A stretch of 46,237 nucleotides of DNA from positions 1 to 46,237 of the forward strand of contig NZ_JAFBEB010000022.1 in the NCBI RefSeq assembly GCF_016908525.1, written 5' to 3'. The stretch comes from Brevibacillus fulvus (GTDB lineage Bacteria; Bacillota; Bacilli; Brevibacillales; Brevibacillaceae). This document shows positions 1 through 5,679 of this stretch, in pieces. Numbering within the stretch: position 1 is the stretch's first letter; each line of letters starts with the position of its first letter. The notes below the pieces were generated by a model. The model saw only the letters and a list, made by a program, of their open reading frames with translations. It did no database searches and had not been told where the DNA came from. Both the position numbers and the translations under genes were made by a program.

Positions 1-95
1 AAGCAGCCGTCCACCAATTCCCCGTTCTCCTTCTTACGAACCTCGTACTTCACATACAAACCTTTGTTTTCCATCGTTCTTTCCTCCCTTAACTA
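1..95. repeat. terminal direct repeat, copy 1 (circular join)
   Basis: Bases 1-95 are identical to 46143-46237. This is what an assembler leaves when it closes a circle, so the true unit is about 46,142 bp. Bases 1-74 (minus strand) are the first 24 codons of the 153-aa gene that is complete at 45755-46216, and should not be counted as a second gene. A physical terminal repeat in the virion is possible but less likely, because the terminase is of the lambda (cos) type. Confidence 0.95.
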
Positions 96-100
96 TTGTG

Positions 101-316
101 TTAAATTTCCTTTAGGCAGGCATCAAACTCATCCTTCGTCTTGCCCGTTATTGCTTTATAAGCGTCATCGAGTGTAACGGTATCCGAATACAAGATAACG
201 CCATTAAATTCACCGCAAGCCGGGACTCCTTTGGCTTTATAATACAGGAGTTCGTCTACCGCTTCGTCTATGGAAGCACCCAGTAGGAATTTAATCTCTT
301 TATATTGTTTGTCCAA
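101..316 (-). CDS. small phage early protein, unknown function
   Basis: 71 aa. I do not recognise the family. It is a soluble, mixed alpha/beta-looking protein with helices near both ends (IDEAVDELLYYKAKG, TLDDAYKAITGKTKDEF). The start is TTG, chosen because an AGGAGG site lies 8 bases upstream and the nearby ATG is out of frame. The TAA stop is followed by CACAATA, part of the recurring junction motif of this operon. It is transcribed with its neighbours in the leftward lytic block, just upstream of the gene that crosses the circle junction. Confidence 0.75.
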   Translation of the reverse strand: MDKQYKEIKFLLGASIDEAVDELLYYKAKGVPACGEFNGVILYSDTVTLDDAYKAITGKTKDEFDACLKEI

Positions 317-371
317 ATGTCATTCCTCCTTTGATCTCTCGGCAACAACATTCAAATCTCCACTTTACTGT

Positions 372-584
372 TTACTCGTCTTCGACAGGTACTGCTATAA
401 ACATTGGGCTAACCGACACCAGTACTGTCTTGCCGCAATCAGGACAACCAATATACTCTTCATGAAACACGGTATCCACTTGTTTTTGCCATTCCGGTTC
501 ATCGTGAACTGCCCTACACCACGGGCATTTCCACCTATCTACCTTTCGGGTTTCCGCCAATGGTTTTGTGTATTGTCTGGCCAT
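372..584 (-). CDS. zinc-ribbon small protein
   Basis: 70 aa from the ATG at 584, chosen because AAGGAG lies 9 bases upstream; a GTG at 593 sits inside that ribosome site. It has two CxxC knuckles (CPWC and CPDC, about 25 residues apart), so it is probably a small zinc-binding protein. It begins just after the 257-aa zinc-finger gene and may work with it. The target (nucleic acid or protein) cannot be told from the sequence. Confidence 0.7.
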   Translation of the reverse strand: MARQYTKPLAETRKVDRWKCPWCRAVHDEPEWQKQVDTVFHEEYIGCPDCGKTVLVSVSPMFIAVPVEDE

Positions 585-616
585 CGTTCTCACTCCTTAT
601 CTCCCTGAGCAGTTTG

Positions 617-1390
617 TTAAGCAGATTTCTCCGAAACTGAGTGGTTTTGCTCGAAACACTCAGGGCAGACGATCGTTCTTGTTTTGCCTTTCTGGTAGTA
701 GGTATCGAATCGCTCTCCTTGAGCGATTGTTTCCCCGCAGGCACGGCATTGTTTTACCGACAGGCACTTGCGGAGTTTCCATTCGCTTTCTTGTTCTTCT
801 GACGGTTCTTGTTGATTGTTGATCACTTGCTCAACAGGTTCCGTTGCCATAAACCTGGTTTGGAGTTTTTGCTGCTCGTACTCAGTTGCTTCCCGGACGC
901 CCAATGTAGTCTTGCACTGGAAGCATGAAACTGTTTTTCTGTCTTCCTCGATGTAGTGGTTCGCCTTGTGTCCGCACCGGCAGTAGTAACGGCATTTGAA
1001 GTATTCTTTCCCGTCCCGATACTTTGAGTATGGCCAACGACCTTCAACTGCCTCGTTAATGTCCTCTTTGCTGCTCTCCACAACTCCTTCTGCTGGTTGT
1101 TCTTTGGGTGCATCATCCGGAGCTGTAATGCCCAACGCTGCTGACAACTTCTCTGCCAACGGTTGCATAAGCGTCCGCTCGCTGTTGATTTTCTCGATTG
1201 TCTTAGATCTTGGAACTTCGCCCTTTTTGATATTCTGGTTGGTGCTTATTGTCGGTTCGACCGTTAGCTCACTGTTTCCAAAGAAACTAAAAATTTTGTT
1301 TACAGCCTCATTGACATATTCGTTACTTGTATTTTCCAACGACAGAGATACACTTGTTCCACCTTTAGTAACAGACAATTGCAGATTCAT
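617..1390 (-). CDS. zinc-finger phage protein, unknown function
   Basis: 257 aa. The N-terminal third is beta-rich (MNLQLSVTKGGTSVSLSLEN), the middle is a low-complexity acidic linker, and the C-terminal half carries two zinc knuckles: CRYYCRCGHK...CFQC and CRACGE...CPECF. Such proteins are common among early genes of Bacillales phages but have no assigned role. Its stop is followed by the junction motif TTAACA. It lies in the early leftward operon downstream of dUTPase and the DUF5651-like gene. The host or nucleic-acid target is unknown. Confidence 0.75.
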   Translation of the reverse strand: MNLQLSVTKGGTSVSLSLENTSNEYVNEAVNKIFSFFGNSELTVEPTISTNQNIKKGEVPRSKTIEKINSERTLMQPLAEKLSAALGITAPDDAPKEQPAEGVVESSKEDINEAVEGRWPYSKYRDGKEYFKCRYYCRCGHKANHYIEEDRKTVSCFQCKTTLGVREATEYEQQKLQTRFMATEPVEQVINNQQEPSEEQESEWKLRKCLSVKQCRACGETIAQGERFDTYYQKGKTRTIVCPECFEQNHSVSEKSA

Positions 1391-1429
1391 TTTTACCCCT
1401 CCTATGATTTAAGATGTGCATATACTAAC

Positions 1430-1864
1430 TTACTGCCGATACTGACAGTCCTTCTTGCAATCGTTGGCTGCGGGTATCCCGGCATCCTGGAGCGTGACCC
1501 GCAGCTCGCATTTTCTCCAGTCTTCCCGCTCGCAACCCACACATTGATTCCCGATGGCAAAACTGGCCAGATCGCCCAAGCATTCTTTGCTGACAATGAC
1601 CTCCTCTGCTTTCGGACTGCTCTCGGGGACAATCAAGAGCTTGTACTTCGTTGCTGTATTTTTGTATTTGGTTTTATCTTCGGGTGTGGCCGCAACTACA
1701 ATCTGCTTTAACGCTTTTTTGGCAAAGGCTTTCCCTCGGTTCAAATCCCCGCGAAACGATGCGAATGTATCTTCCTCGGCAAGAGTTTCCATCGCAAAAA
1801 CTGCGTGTGTTAAGACGAACAAGTAATCAAGTTGCCTTCTGTTCAAGTAAGGGAGTAAATTCAT
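1430..1864 (-). CDS. DUF5651-like phage protein
   Basis: 144 aa. It begins LLPYLNRRQLDYLFVLTH and ends with a cysteine-rich tail (CVGCEREDWRKCELRVTL...CKKDCQYRQ). This pattern, a helical N-terminal half followed by a CxxCxxxDWxxC...CxYR tail, is what I remember of DUF5651 from Bacillus phages; the assignment is from memory. The cysteines could bind one zinc. The start has AGGGGAAA upstream. Its first 38 bases overlap the 45-aa gene before it, so translation is probably coupled. Confidence 0.7.
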   Translation of the reverse strand: MNLLPYLNRRQLDYLFVLTHAVFAMETLAEEDTFASFRGDLNRGKAFAKKALKQIVVAATPEDKTKYKNTATKYKLLIVPESSPKAEEVIVSKECLGDLASFAIGNQCVGCEREDWRKCELRVTLQDAGIPAANDCKKDCQYRQ

Positions 1865-1964
1865 AACGATTTCCCCTTTCCCTCTGAGATGATTCCTGAC
1901 CTTCTTCCTCCATCTCTTCGCGAATCACTTGTTTTTGCCAATTCAACCAGTCTTCTTTGGTCAT
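1827..1964 (-). CDS. small acidic protein, coupled to dUTPase
   Basis: 45 aa (begins MTKEDWLNWQKQVIREEMEE). The ATG at 1962-1964 overlaps the TGA of dUTPase (ATGA), and GGAGTGA just upstream serves as ribosome site, so it should be translated with dUTPase. It is amphipathic and highly charged, and overlaps the start of the DUF5651-like gene by 38 bases. No family is recognised. Overlapping starts at both ends support a real gene. Confidence 0.6.
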   Translation of the reverse strand: MTKEDWLNWQKQVIREEMEEEGQESSQRERGNRYEFTPLLEQKAT

Positions 1965-2479
1965 GCTCTCACTCCCGAACTTCCGAACCCGCCGATGCCA
2001 CGTTCCGTTTCGTCAAGCCCGTCCACTTCTTCAAACTGCGCAACCGGCACTTCGCAAATCACGCCCTGAGCGATGCGGTCGCCTTTTCGGATGATGTACG
2101 ATCCTTCCGGTCTCTTAATGTCAACGGAATGCACCGCACCATCAATACGTCTAACGCATGTCAAGTGGCGGTACGGGATAGGTGCGACATTATCAATCAA
2201 CACGCAAACCTCACCGCGATAGCTGGAATCAATTGTTCCGGGCGCGTTGCTTACCCGCAATTTTGTCTTGGCGCTGATCCCCGATCTTGGCCGAACTTGT
2301 AATTCATATCCTTCTGGAATCGCAAACGCCAAACCAGTTGGCACTTTCACGGTTTCTCCCGGCGCGATAATAACGTCCTCAATTGCCACCAAATCGAATC
2401 CTGCGTCTCCCGGTTTAGCATATTGCGGGATAACTGCGTCAGGATGTAGTTTTTTGACTTTAACCGGTATTTGTTTCAT
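1961..2479 (-). CDS. dut: trimeric dUTPase
   Basis: 172 aa. It hydrolyses dUTP to dUMP and pyrophosphate, keeping uracil out of phage DNA and feeding dTTP synthesis. All five motifs of the trimeric family are visible: PGDAGFDL (I), RPRSG (II), APGTIDSSYRGE with the catalytic Asp (III), GDRIAQ (IV) and the glycine-rich C-terminal arm RGIGGFGSSG (V). The ATG at 2479 was chosen for its GGAGG 7 bases upstream; upstream in-frame starts overlap the initiator gene. In some phages dUTPase also acts on repressors of mobile elements, but nothing here shows that. Confidence 0.95.
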   Translation of the reverse strand: MKQIPVKVKKLHPDAVIPQYAKPGDAGFDLVAIEDVIIAPGETVKVPTGLAFAIPEGYELQVRPRSGISAKTKLRVSNAPGTIDSSYRGEVCVLIDNVAPIPYRHLTCVRRIDGAVHSVDIKRPEGSYIIRKGDRIAQGVICEVPVAQFEEVDGLDETERGIGGFGSSGVRA

Positions 2480-2495
2480 TTTTTCAGCCTCCGCG

Positions 2496-3437
2496 TCAAT
2501 CATAGGGTTTGCCCCCCACTTGATCATCTGAAGCTCCGTTCTTGCTTGCACTTCTCATGCGCTGAAGCAAAGCGTTTAATTCAGGATCATCTTTGACAGT
2601 CTTTCCATCCGTTTTCGATTGATGTTGGCCGGCATGCTGCCTTTCGATTTGCTTCTCAAGGGAGCTAGGAAGCTTGTCCTGTTTAAGCTGATTCGTACCC
2701 CGATTCCCATTGACTGGCTTCCGCGTCTCCCGGTCTTTGATATAGCGTCTGACCGACTCAAGCGTGCGCAATCCCTGATCTTTCCAATCCATCAACGCTT
2801 TATTTGCGTAATCCCATTTGGCTTCTTTTCGTACAATCAGTTTTAATGACTCCAGCAGGATCTCTTCCGGCTGATCAAAAAATCCTCCATCCAACCAATA
2901 ATTCATTTCTTCCAAGATCATAGGTTTGATGATGGGATGGATATTTTTTTGGTAAAACTCAAAGGGACTGATCACACCCATATCGGACTTTTCCTTTTCT
3001 TCTTCTTTCTCTGTAGTATTCTCTGTGTATTCTCTGGTATTGCTTTGATCAAATTGATCACATCCATCTGATCGATTTGATCGCATGGACTGATCAATTT
3101 GATCACATGGACTGATCACACCCTCCAATCGTTCGTAATCGATCGTGTACCATTTTGTTTTATCCGCTCTCATTTCGTTGAAGTTTTCGGCAAGGACAAT
3201 TCCCCTTTTTTCCAGTGAAGTTATGATCCGTCTGACGGTTACTTCGCTCCAAAAAGGGAACTGCTCTTGCCATTCCTTGTAGGTGTTATAGACCCACTTT
3301 CTGCCCTGAATGACCTTTCCCGCTTTCCGCAGCCAATAATGCAATTGTTGAACGACTATTGATTCATTCAAGCCAATCGCTTTGGCGAGGGATGGCATGA
3401 TGATTAAGGGTTCTTCATCCAAGAGTAAATGACTCAT
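2496..3437 (-). CDS. DnaD-like replication initiator / helicase-loader protein
   Basis: 313 aa. Residues 1-100 form a winged-helix module (SLAKAIGLNESIVVQQLHYWL...SEVTVRRIITSLEKRGIV). Residues 111-132 are encoded by 22-bp repeats. Residues about 153-240 look like a DnaD C-terminal domain (PFEFYQKNIHPIIKPMILEEM...). The tail has DKLPSSLEKQIERQ (254 on) and VKDDPEL (283-287). DnaD-type phage proteins bind the phage origin and recruit the host helicase. The start is the ATG preceded by GAGGAGGGGAAAC. It lies in the lytic operon before dut. The tail is shared with the plasmid Rep protein at 8190-9227. Confidence 0.85.
   Translation of the reverse strand: MSHLLLDEEPLIIMPSLAKAIGLNESIVVQQLHYWLRKAGKVIQGRKWVYNTYKEWQEQFPFWSEVTVRRIITSLEKRGIVLAENFNEMRADKTKWYTIDYERLEGVISPCDQIDQSMRSNRSDGCDQFDQSNTREYTENTTEKEEEKEKSDMGVISPFEFYQKNIHPIIKPMILEEMNYWLDGGFFDQPEEILLESLKLIVRKEAKWDYANKALMDWKDQGLRTLESVRRYIKDRETRKPVNGNRGTNQLKQDKLPSSLEKQIERQHAGQHQSKTDGKTVKDDPELNALLQRMRSASKNGASDDQVGGKPYD
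3046..3118 (-). repeat. 22-bp iterons inside the initiator gene (candidate lytic origin)
   Basis: Three tandem copies of a 22-23-bp repeat built on TGATCAAWTTGATCA lie at 3046-3068, 3069-3090 and 3091-3112, followed by a partial copy at 3113. A related half copy (CTGATCACACCC) lies at 2968-2979. Each unit is itself nearly palindromic. They encode the low-complexity hinge CDQIDQS...CDQFDQS between the winged-helix and DnaD domains. This copies the lambda O arrangement, where iterons bound by the initiator lie inside its own gene. Confidence 0.65.
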
Positions 3438-3648
3438 GTTTCCCCTCCTCATAATTAAAATGACTTGGATCATCAAGGTTGATGATTTTGCCACAACGGC
3501 AAGTTCTATGTAATTCGTGCTTGACAATTTTTAATGCGAATGGTCCACGATGACCGCAAACAAAGCAAACGCCGGGTACAGGTTGCGCCTGAGCATTAGA
3601 CTTATACAAAGGTGTCTTCCGCTCCACTTTCGGATTTGGAAAGTTCAT
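3415..3648 (-). CDS. small zinc-ribbon protein
   Basis: 77 aa. It has CFVCGHRG...CRCGKI, a short zinc ribbon, in a basic context. The start overlaps the end of the coiled-coil gene by 47 bases and the end overlaps the initiator start by 23 bases, so the three are probably translationally coupled. The ribosome site is weak, which makes the exact start uncertain. A role next to the replication initiator is suggested only by position. Confidence 0.6.
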   Translation of the reverse strand: MNFPNPKVERKTPLYKSNAQAQPVPGVCFVCGHRGPFALKIVKHELHRTCRCGKIINLDDPSHFNYEEGKHESFTLG

Positions 3649-3859
3649 GAATAATCAGGTTTCCGATCATTATTTGCCGCTCCTGAATAAGCTTCGTGAG
3701 TTTTTTTTGATAATCCAAAAGCTTGTTCAAATCGGCTAGCATCGGTTCAAGCAACGAATGATGCTCGCGAATTTGTCTCGATGCATCCTCTAACTCAGCT
3801 GACAACATTTTGATCTCTTTCTGAATATTCAAAATCTCAGTAGTGGGTGTTATTAGCAT
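3602..3859 (-). CDS. coiled-coil small protein
   Basis: 85 aa, almost wholly helical with heptad spacing (IQKEIKMLSAELEDASRQIREHHSLLEPMLADLNKLL is one continuous charged helix). There is a good GGGGGAGG site 7 bases before the ATG. No family is recognised. It overlaps the zinc-ribbon gene after it and the 69-aa gene before it, as is usual in phage early operons. Confidence 0.7.
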   Translation of the reverse strand: MLITPTTEILNIQKEIKMLSAELEDASRQIREHHSLLEPMLADLNKLLDYQKKLTKLIQERQIMIGNLIIHELSKSESGAEDTFV

Positions 3860-4046
3860 TTAAGTTCCTCCCCCATGCTTTCTCAAAAGAATGGACCTGA
3901 AACCGATGCCCATCATTTACCTTTTGGATATTCTCGGCAACTCCATATCGCTTGAGGATCAAGCTGCCATACTTTGCTTGCAGATCCATTTCCCTATCGA
4001 TGGTTTGGATGCAAATCCGAGCTAATCTAACGTTGCTTTGATTCAT
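3837..4046 (-). CDS. hypothetical early protein
   Basis: 69 aa (MNQSNVRLARICIQTIDREMDLQ...). The GAGGAGAGG ribosome site is well placed before the ATG. It overlaps its neighbours at both ends. No motif is recognised; it is helix-rich and basic. Confidence 0.65.
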   Translation of the reverse strand: MNQSNVRLARICIQTIDREMDLQAKYGSLILKRYGVAENIQKVNDGHRFQVHSFEKAWGRNLNANNTHY

Positions 4047-4263
4047 GTCTGTCCTCTCCTCTCAGTGTCGAAGCCATCCGCTGCCGCTTCCGTTCCCCCT
4101 TATTGGTGAGAATAAGCTCCTCTTTAGGTAGAGGGAGGGATTTGATCCACTCCCATTCTTCTGGCGTCATGGGCCGGGTAATACACGGACTTTCACAGGC
4201 AGGAGACGGTTCTGATTTTCGCCTCGCTCTGTTTTCACGACCCCAAGTTGCACCAAATTTCAC
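4027..4263 (-). CDS. hypothetical early protein, second gene of lytic operon
   Basis: 78 aa with a GTG start that overlaps the TGA of the Cro-like gene (GTGA) and follows a GGGGGGAGG site, so it is coupled to it. It is basic and Arg/Lys-rich with MTPEEWEWIKSLPLPKEEL in the middle. No family is recognised. Confidence 0.65.
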   Translation of the reverse strand: MKFGATWGRENRARRKSEPSPACESPCITRPMTPEEWEWIKSLPLPKEELILTNKGERKRQRMASTLRGEDRHESKQR

Positions 4264-4496
4264 AAATACCTCCCCCCTGTTCTCTTTGGTACTTCCTTGT
4301 CTTCAACTTCGATCAATTGATCAGGAGTCGTCTCTAAAGCTTTCGCAATTCGCAGCAACAAAGTATAGTTCATTTTTTTCCCGCGTGTTCCGGACTCTAT
4401 TTGTGATAGATACTCTTTTGAAATGCCGGCTTGTCGAGCAACATCCACAAGTTTTAAGTTGAGTTCTTTGCGCCTTTGTCGAAATTTATTGGGCAT
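4260..4496 (-). CDS. Cro-like XRE-family regulator
   Basis: 78 aa. A single helix-turn-helix fills residues 2-60 (FRQRRKELNLKLVDVARQAGISKEYLSQIESG). Its short length and place, divergent from the longer repressor and first in the lytic operon, point to the Cro role: shutting down repressor synthesis and tuning early transcription. The ATG at 4496 was chosen for TTGGAAG upstream; an ATG at 4517 would give 7 more residues and lies close to the promoter. Its promoter carries a palindromic operator between -35 and -10. Confidence 0.8.
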   Translation of the reverse strand: MPNKFRQRRKELNLKLVDVARQAGISKEYLSQIESGTRGKKMNYTLLLRIAKALETTPDQLIEVEDKEVPKRTGGRYL

Positions 4497-4534
4497 TCCA
4501 TCACTTCCAAGTATCATTTTGCTATCTATTCAAT

Positions 4535-4624
4535 ATAATAAGTTAGCGTATCGCTAACTGTCAACAACAATGAATGTTTAAACCTTACTTTTTGTTTGCA
4601 GTTTGCTAACTAATCAAATAAAAT
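4535..4624. promoter_or_regulatory. divergent lysogeny switch: two promoters and operators
   Basis: Minus strand (lytic operon): -35 TTGACA (4559-4564), 18-bp spacer, -10 TATTAT (4535-4540). The spacer is filled by the perfect palindrome AGTTAGCG-TAT-CGCTAACT (4541-4559). Plus strand (repressor): -35 TTGCAG (4596-4601), 17-bp spacer, -10 TAAAAT (4619-4624), with an imperfect second site AGTTTGCTAACT (4600-4611). A repressor on the first palindrome would block the lytic promoter; the second site lets the repressor promoter be controlled too. Confidence 0.75.
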
Positions 4625-4657
4625 GTAGTTGAATTAACTGTGAGGGTGAAAAATCAA

Positions 4658-5017
4658 ATGGATAATATTTTCGGAGAGCGACTTCGAATATTACGTGAAG
4701 AAAAGAATTTAAAGCAAGAAGAACTTGGAGAGGTATTAGGCGTTGGGAAAGTTACCATTCATGGTTATGAAAGTGGAAAGCGAAAACCATCCTTTGAGAT
4801 CCTCATACAAATCGCCAACTATTTCCAAGTAACCACTGATTACCTCCTGGGTTTAACCACTGATCGAACTCCTCCAGCAAAGATAGACATCATTAATCAA
4901 AATGCCCAAAAACTGAATGAGTTTTTAGCTGAGCTTGATAAAAACAAGCAGGATCAATTTTTTGAGTTCCTTGAAGTATATGTAAATGGTATGAAAGCAT
5001 CAAACCGCCCTGAATAG
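4658..5017 (+). CDS. cI-like XRE repressor
   Basis: 119 aa from the ATG at 4658 (an in-frame start at 4640 would add 6 residues). Residues about 5-60 are a classic XRE helix-turn-helix (LRILREEKNLKQEELGEVLG...) ending in TTDYLLGLTT, as in SinR/Xre/ImmR-type repressors. The C-terminal half is a helical oligomerisation region (LNEFLAELDKNKQDQFFEFLEVYV). There is no RecA-type autocleavage domain, so release from repression needs another route: antirepressor, protease or competition. It is divergent from the Cro-like gene and followed by a strong terminator. Confidence 0.85.
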   Translation: MDNIFGERLRILREEKNLKQEELGEVLGVGKVTIHGYESGKRKPSFEILIQIANYFQVTTDYLLGLTTDRTPPAKIDIINQNAQKLNEFLAELDKNKQDQFFEFLEVYVNGMKASNRPE

Positions 5018-5030
5018 GGCGGTTTTTATA
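5003..5030 (+). terminator. terminator of the repressor gene
   Basis: Stem CCGCCC/GGGCGG with a short loop followed by TTTTTATAT. The stem begins in the last codons of the repressor. In the other direction it ends in a weaker A/T stretch, so it may only partly stop transcription from the small SOS-linked ORF. Confidence 0.85.
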
Positions 5031-5036
5031 TATGGT

Positions 5037-5168
5037 TCAACTCTTTGCTTTAATCTGTTCCATAAATTGCAACAATAACGCATTGAGCTGCTCAGGGGTG
5101 CAATTGTTGACTATGTAGGATAGCAACTCCAATTTGTTGATTTGTTTCTCTTTTAATCCTTCCCGCAT
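5037..5168 (-). CDS. small LexA-controlled ORF, candidate antirepressor
   Basis: 43 aa (MREGLKEKQINKLELL..., ending LLLQFMEQIKAKS). The GGGGGT site lies 6 bases before the ATG. It is predicted to be wholly alpha-helical, like small dimerising antagonists such as SinI. It converges on the repressor gene and has its own near-consensus promoter, followed by a perfect GAAC-N4-GTTC LexA box. A LexA-regulated small gene next to a repressor that cannot self-cleave is a natural candidate for the SOS trigger of induction. The function is inference. Confidence 0.6.
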   Translation of the reverse strand: MREGLKEKQINKLELLSYIVNNCTPEQLNALLLQFMEQIKAKS

Positions 5169-5185
5169 ACGTTTACCCCCAATAA

Positions 5186-5240
5186 GAACAAACGTTCTGA
5201 TTCGTTTCTTTATTATGCCACGATTTTACTTTTCTTTCAA
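5186..5240 (-). promoter_or_regulatory. SOS promoter with LexA (DinR) box
   Basis: Minus strand: -35 TTGAAA (5235-5240), 17-bp spacer, -10 CATAAT (5212-5217). The sequence AGAACAAACGTTCT at 5185-5198 contains GAAC-AAAC-GTTC, matching the Bacillus LexA consensus CGAACRNRYGTTYC in its core. It falls at about +8 to +19, where bound LexA would block transcription until DNA damage. It drives the 43-aa ORF. Confidence 0.75.
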
Positions 5241-5286
5241 TTAAGCGTTTCATTTATTTTTTAGAGTCGTATTTTTTGATACGCCG

Positions 5287-5303
5287 GTTAGAATAAAACT
5301 AAC
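5287..5303. promoter_or_regulatory. GTTAG-N7-CTAAC inverted repeat
   Basis: This short inverted repeat shares the GTTAG half site with the operator at 4541-4559 and the long inverted repeat at 5440-5475. It lies about 47 bp upstream of the -35 of the SOS promoter. It is a candidate extra operator for the repressor, but the arms are only 5 bp, so chance is possible. Confidence 0.35.
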
Positions 5304-5323
5304 AATCTAAAAGTGCTTGTTCC

Positions 5324-5354
5324 TCCCTTAGCTGACAACTAAGGGAATTTTTTT
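5324..5354 (+). terminator. plus-strand terminator-like hairpin
   Basis: Stem TCCCTTAG/CTAAGGGA (5324-5331, 5339-5346) followed by eight T on the plus strand. No plus-strand gene ends here, so it either stops read-through from upstream or ends a small unseen RNA. The stop codon of a 12-codon minus-strand ORF lies in its right arm. Confidence 0.6.
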
Positions 5355-5377
5355 TGATTGAAGCAAATTATGTCCAA
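5339..5377 (-). CDS. possible 12-aa leader peptide
   Basis: TTG-started ORF encoding MDIICFNQKKFP with an unusually strong GGGAGGGAGGAG ribosome site 8 bases upstream. It lies just downstream of the TATAAT box at 5428-5433, in the place where arbitrium phages keep aimX. It is very short and could be chance, but the ribosome site is better than those of many true genes here. Confidence 0.3.
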   Translation of the reverse strand: MDIICFNQKKFP

Positions 5378-5427
5378 ATTATACTCCTCCCTCCCTAATG
5401 CAACTGGATAAAAATATTTATATTACC

Positions 5428-5475
5428 ATTATAAAGAAAGTTAGCCATTAGCAGGGGGTCCCACTAATGGCTAAC
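5428..5475 (-). promoter_or_regulatory. perfect 12-bp inverted repeat plus TATAAT box (terminator or operator)
   Basis: GTTAGCCATTAG (5440-5451) and CTAATGGCTAAC (5464-5475) are perfect inverted arms around a 12-bp centre. On the minus strand they lie just after the peptide gene and are followed by TTTCTTTATAAT. Two readings fit: an intrinsic terminator for the regulator-peptide operon, or an operator covering the -17 to -52 region of a promoter with a perfect -10 (TATAAT, 5428-5433) and no -35, as for an activator-dependent promoter. The outer half sites GTTAGC/GCTAAC match the repressor operator. Confidence 0.6.
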
Positions 5476-5486
5476 TCAAAAAAATT

Positions 5487-5615
5487 TTAACTTCTTTCAC
5501 CAAAATCGTATGGTGTAATTGTACCTGAATTTCCTTTGGATGTTTCCGCTGAAGCCGAGGAAATGCCCGCAAAAACCAGTAAAGCTACAAGTAGTAGAGT
5601 TGTTGCTTTTTTCAT
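5487..5615 (-). CDS. secreted signalling pre-pro-peptide (arbitrium/Phr-like)
   Basis: 42 aa. Residues 1-3 are MKK, residues 4-18 are a hydrophobic core (ATTLLLVALLVFAGI), then SSASA|E gives an A-x-A signal peptidase site near 21-24. The exported part is ETSKGNSGTITPYDFGERS, whose C-terminal end is a plausible source of a mature 5-10-residue signal. Size, signal peptide and position directly downstream of an HTH-TPR regulator fit AimP/Phr/NprX-type pre-peptides. Ribosome site GAGGTGAT lies 7 bases upstream. The mature sequence cannot be set from this window. Confidence 0.8.
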   Translation of the reverse strand: MKKATTLLLVALLVFAGISSASAETSKGNSGTITPYDFGERS

Positions 5616-5679
5616 CAATTATCACCTCATTTAAGTTTAGAGCATGATATACCTTATTGGTTAGAGGTGTCAATAACTT

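Noticed and set aside
1-95. Reading the 95-base end repeat as a packaged terminal redundancy
   Set aside because: The terminase is GpA/Nu1 (cos type) and the repeat lies within a gene and its ribosome site; an assembly overlap explains it more simply. Not fully excluded.
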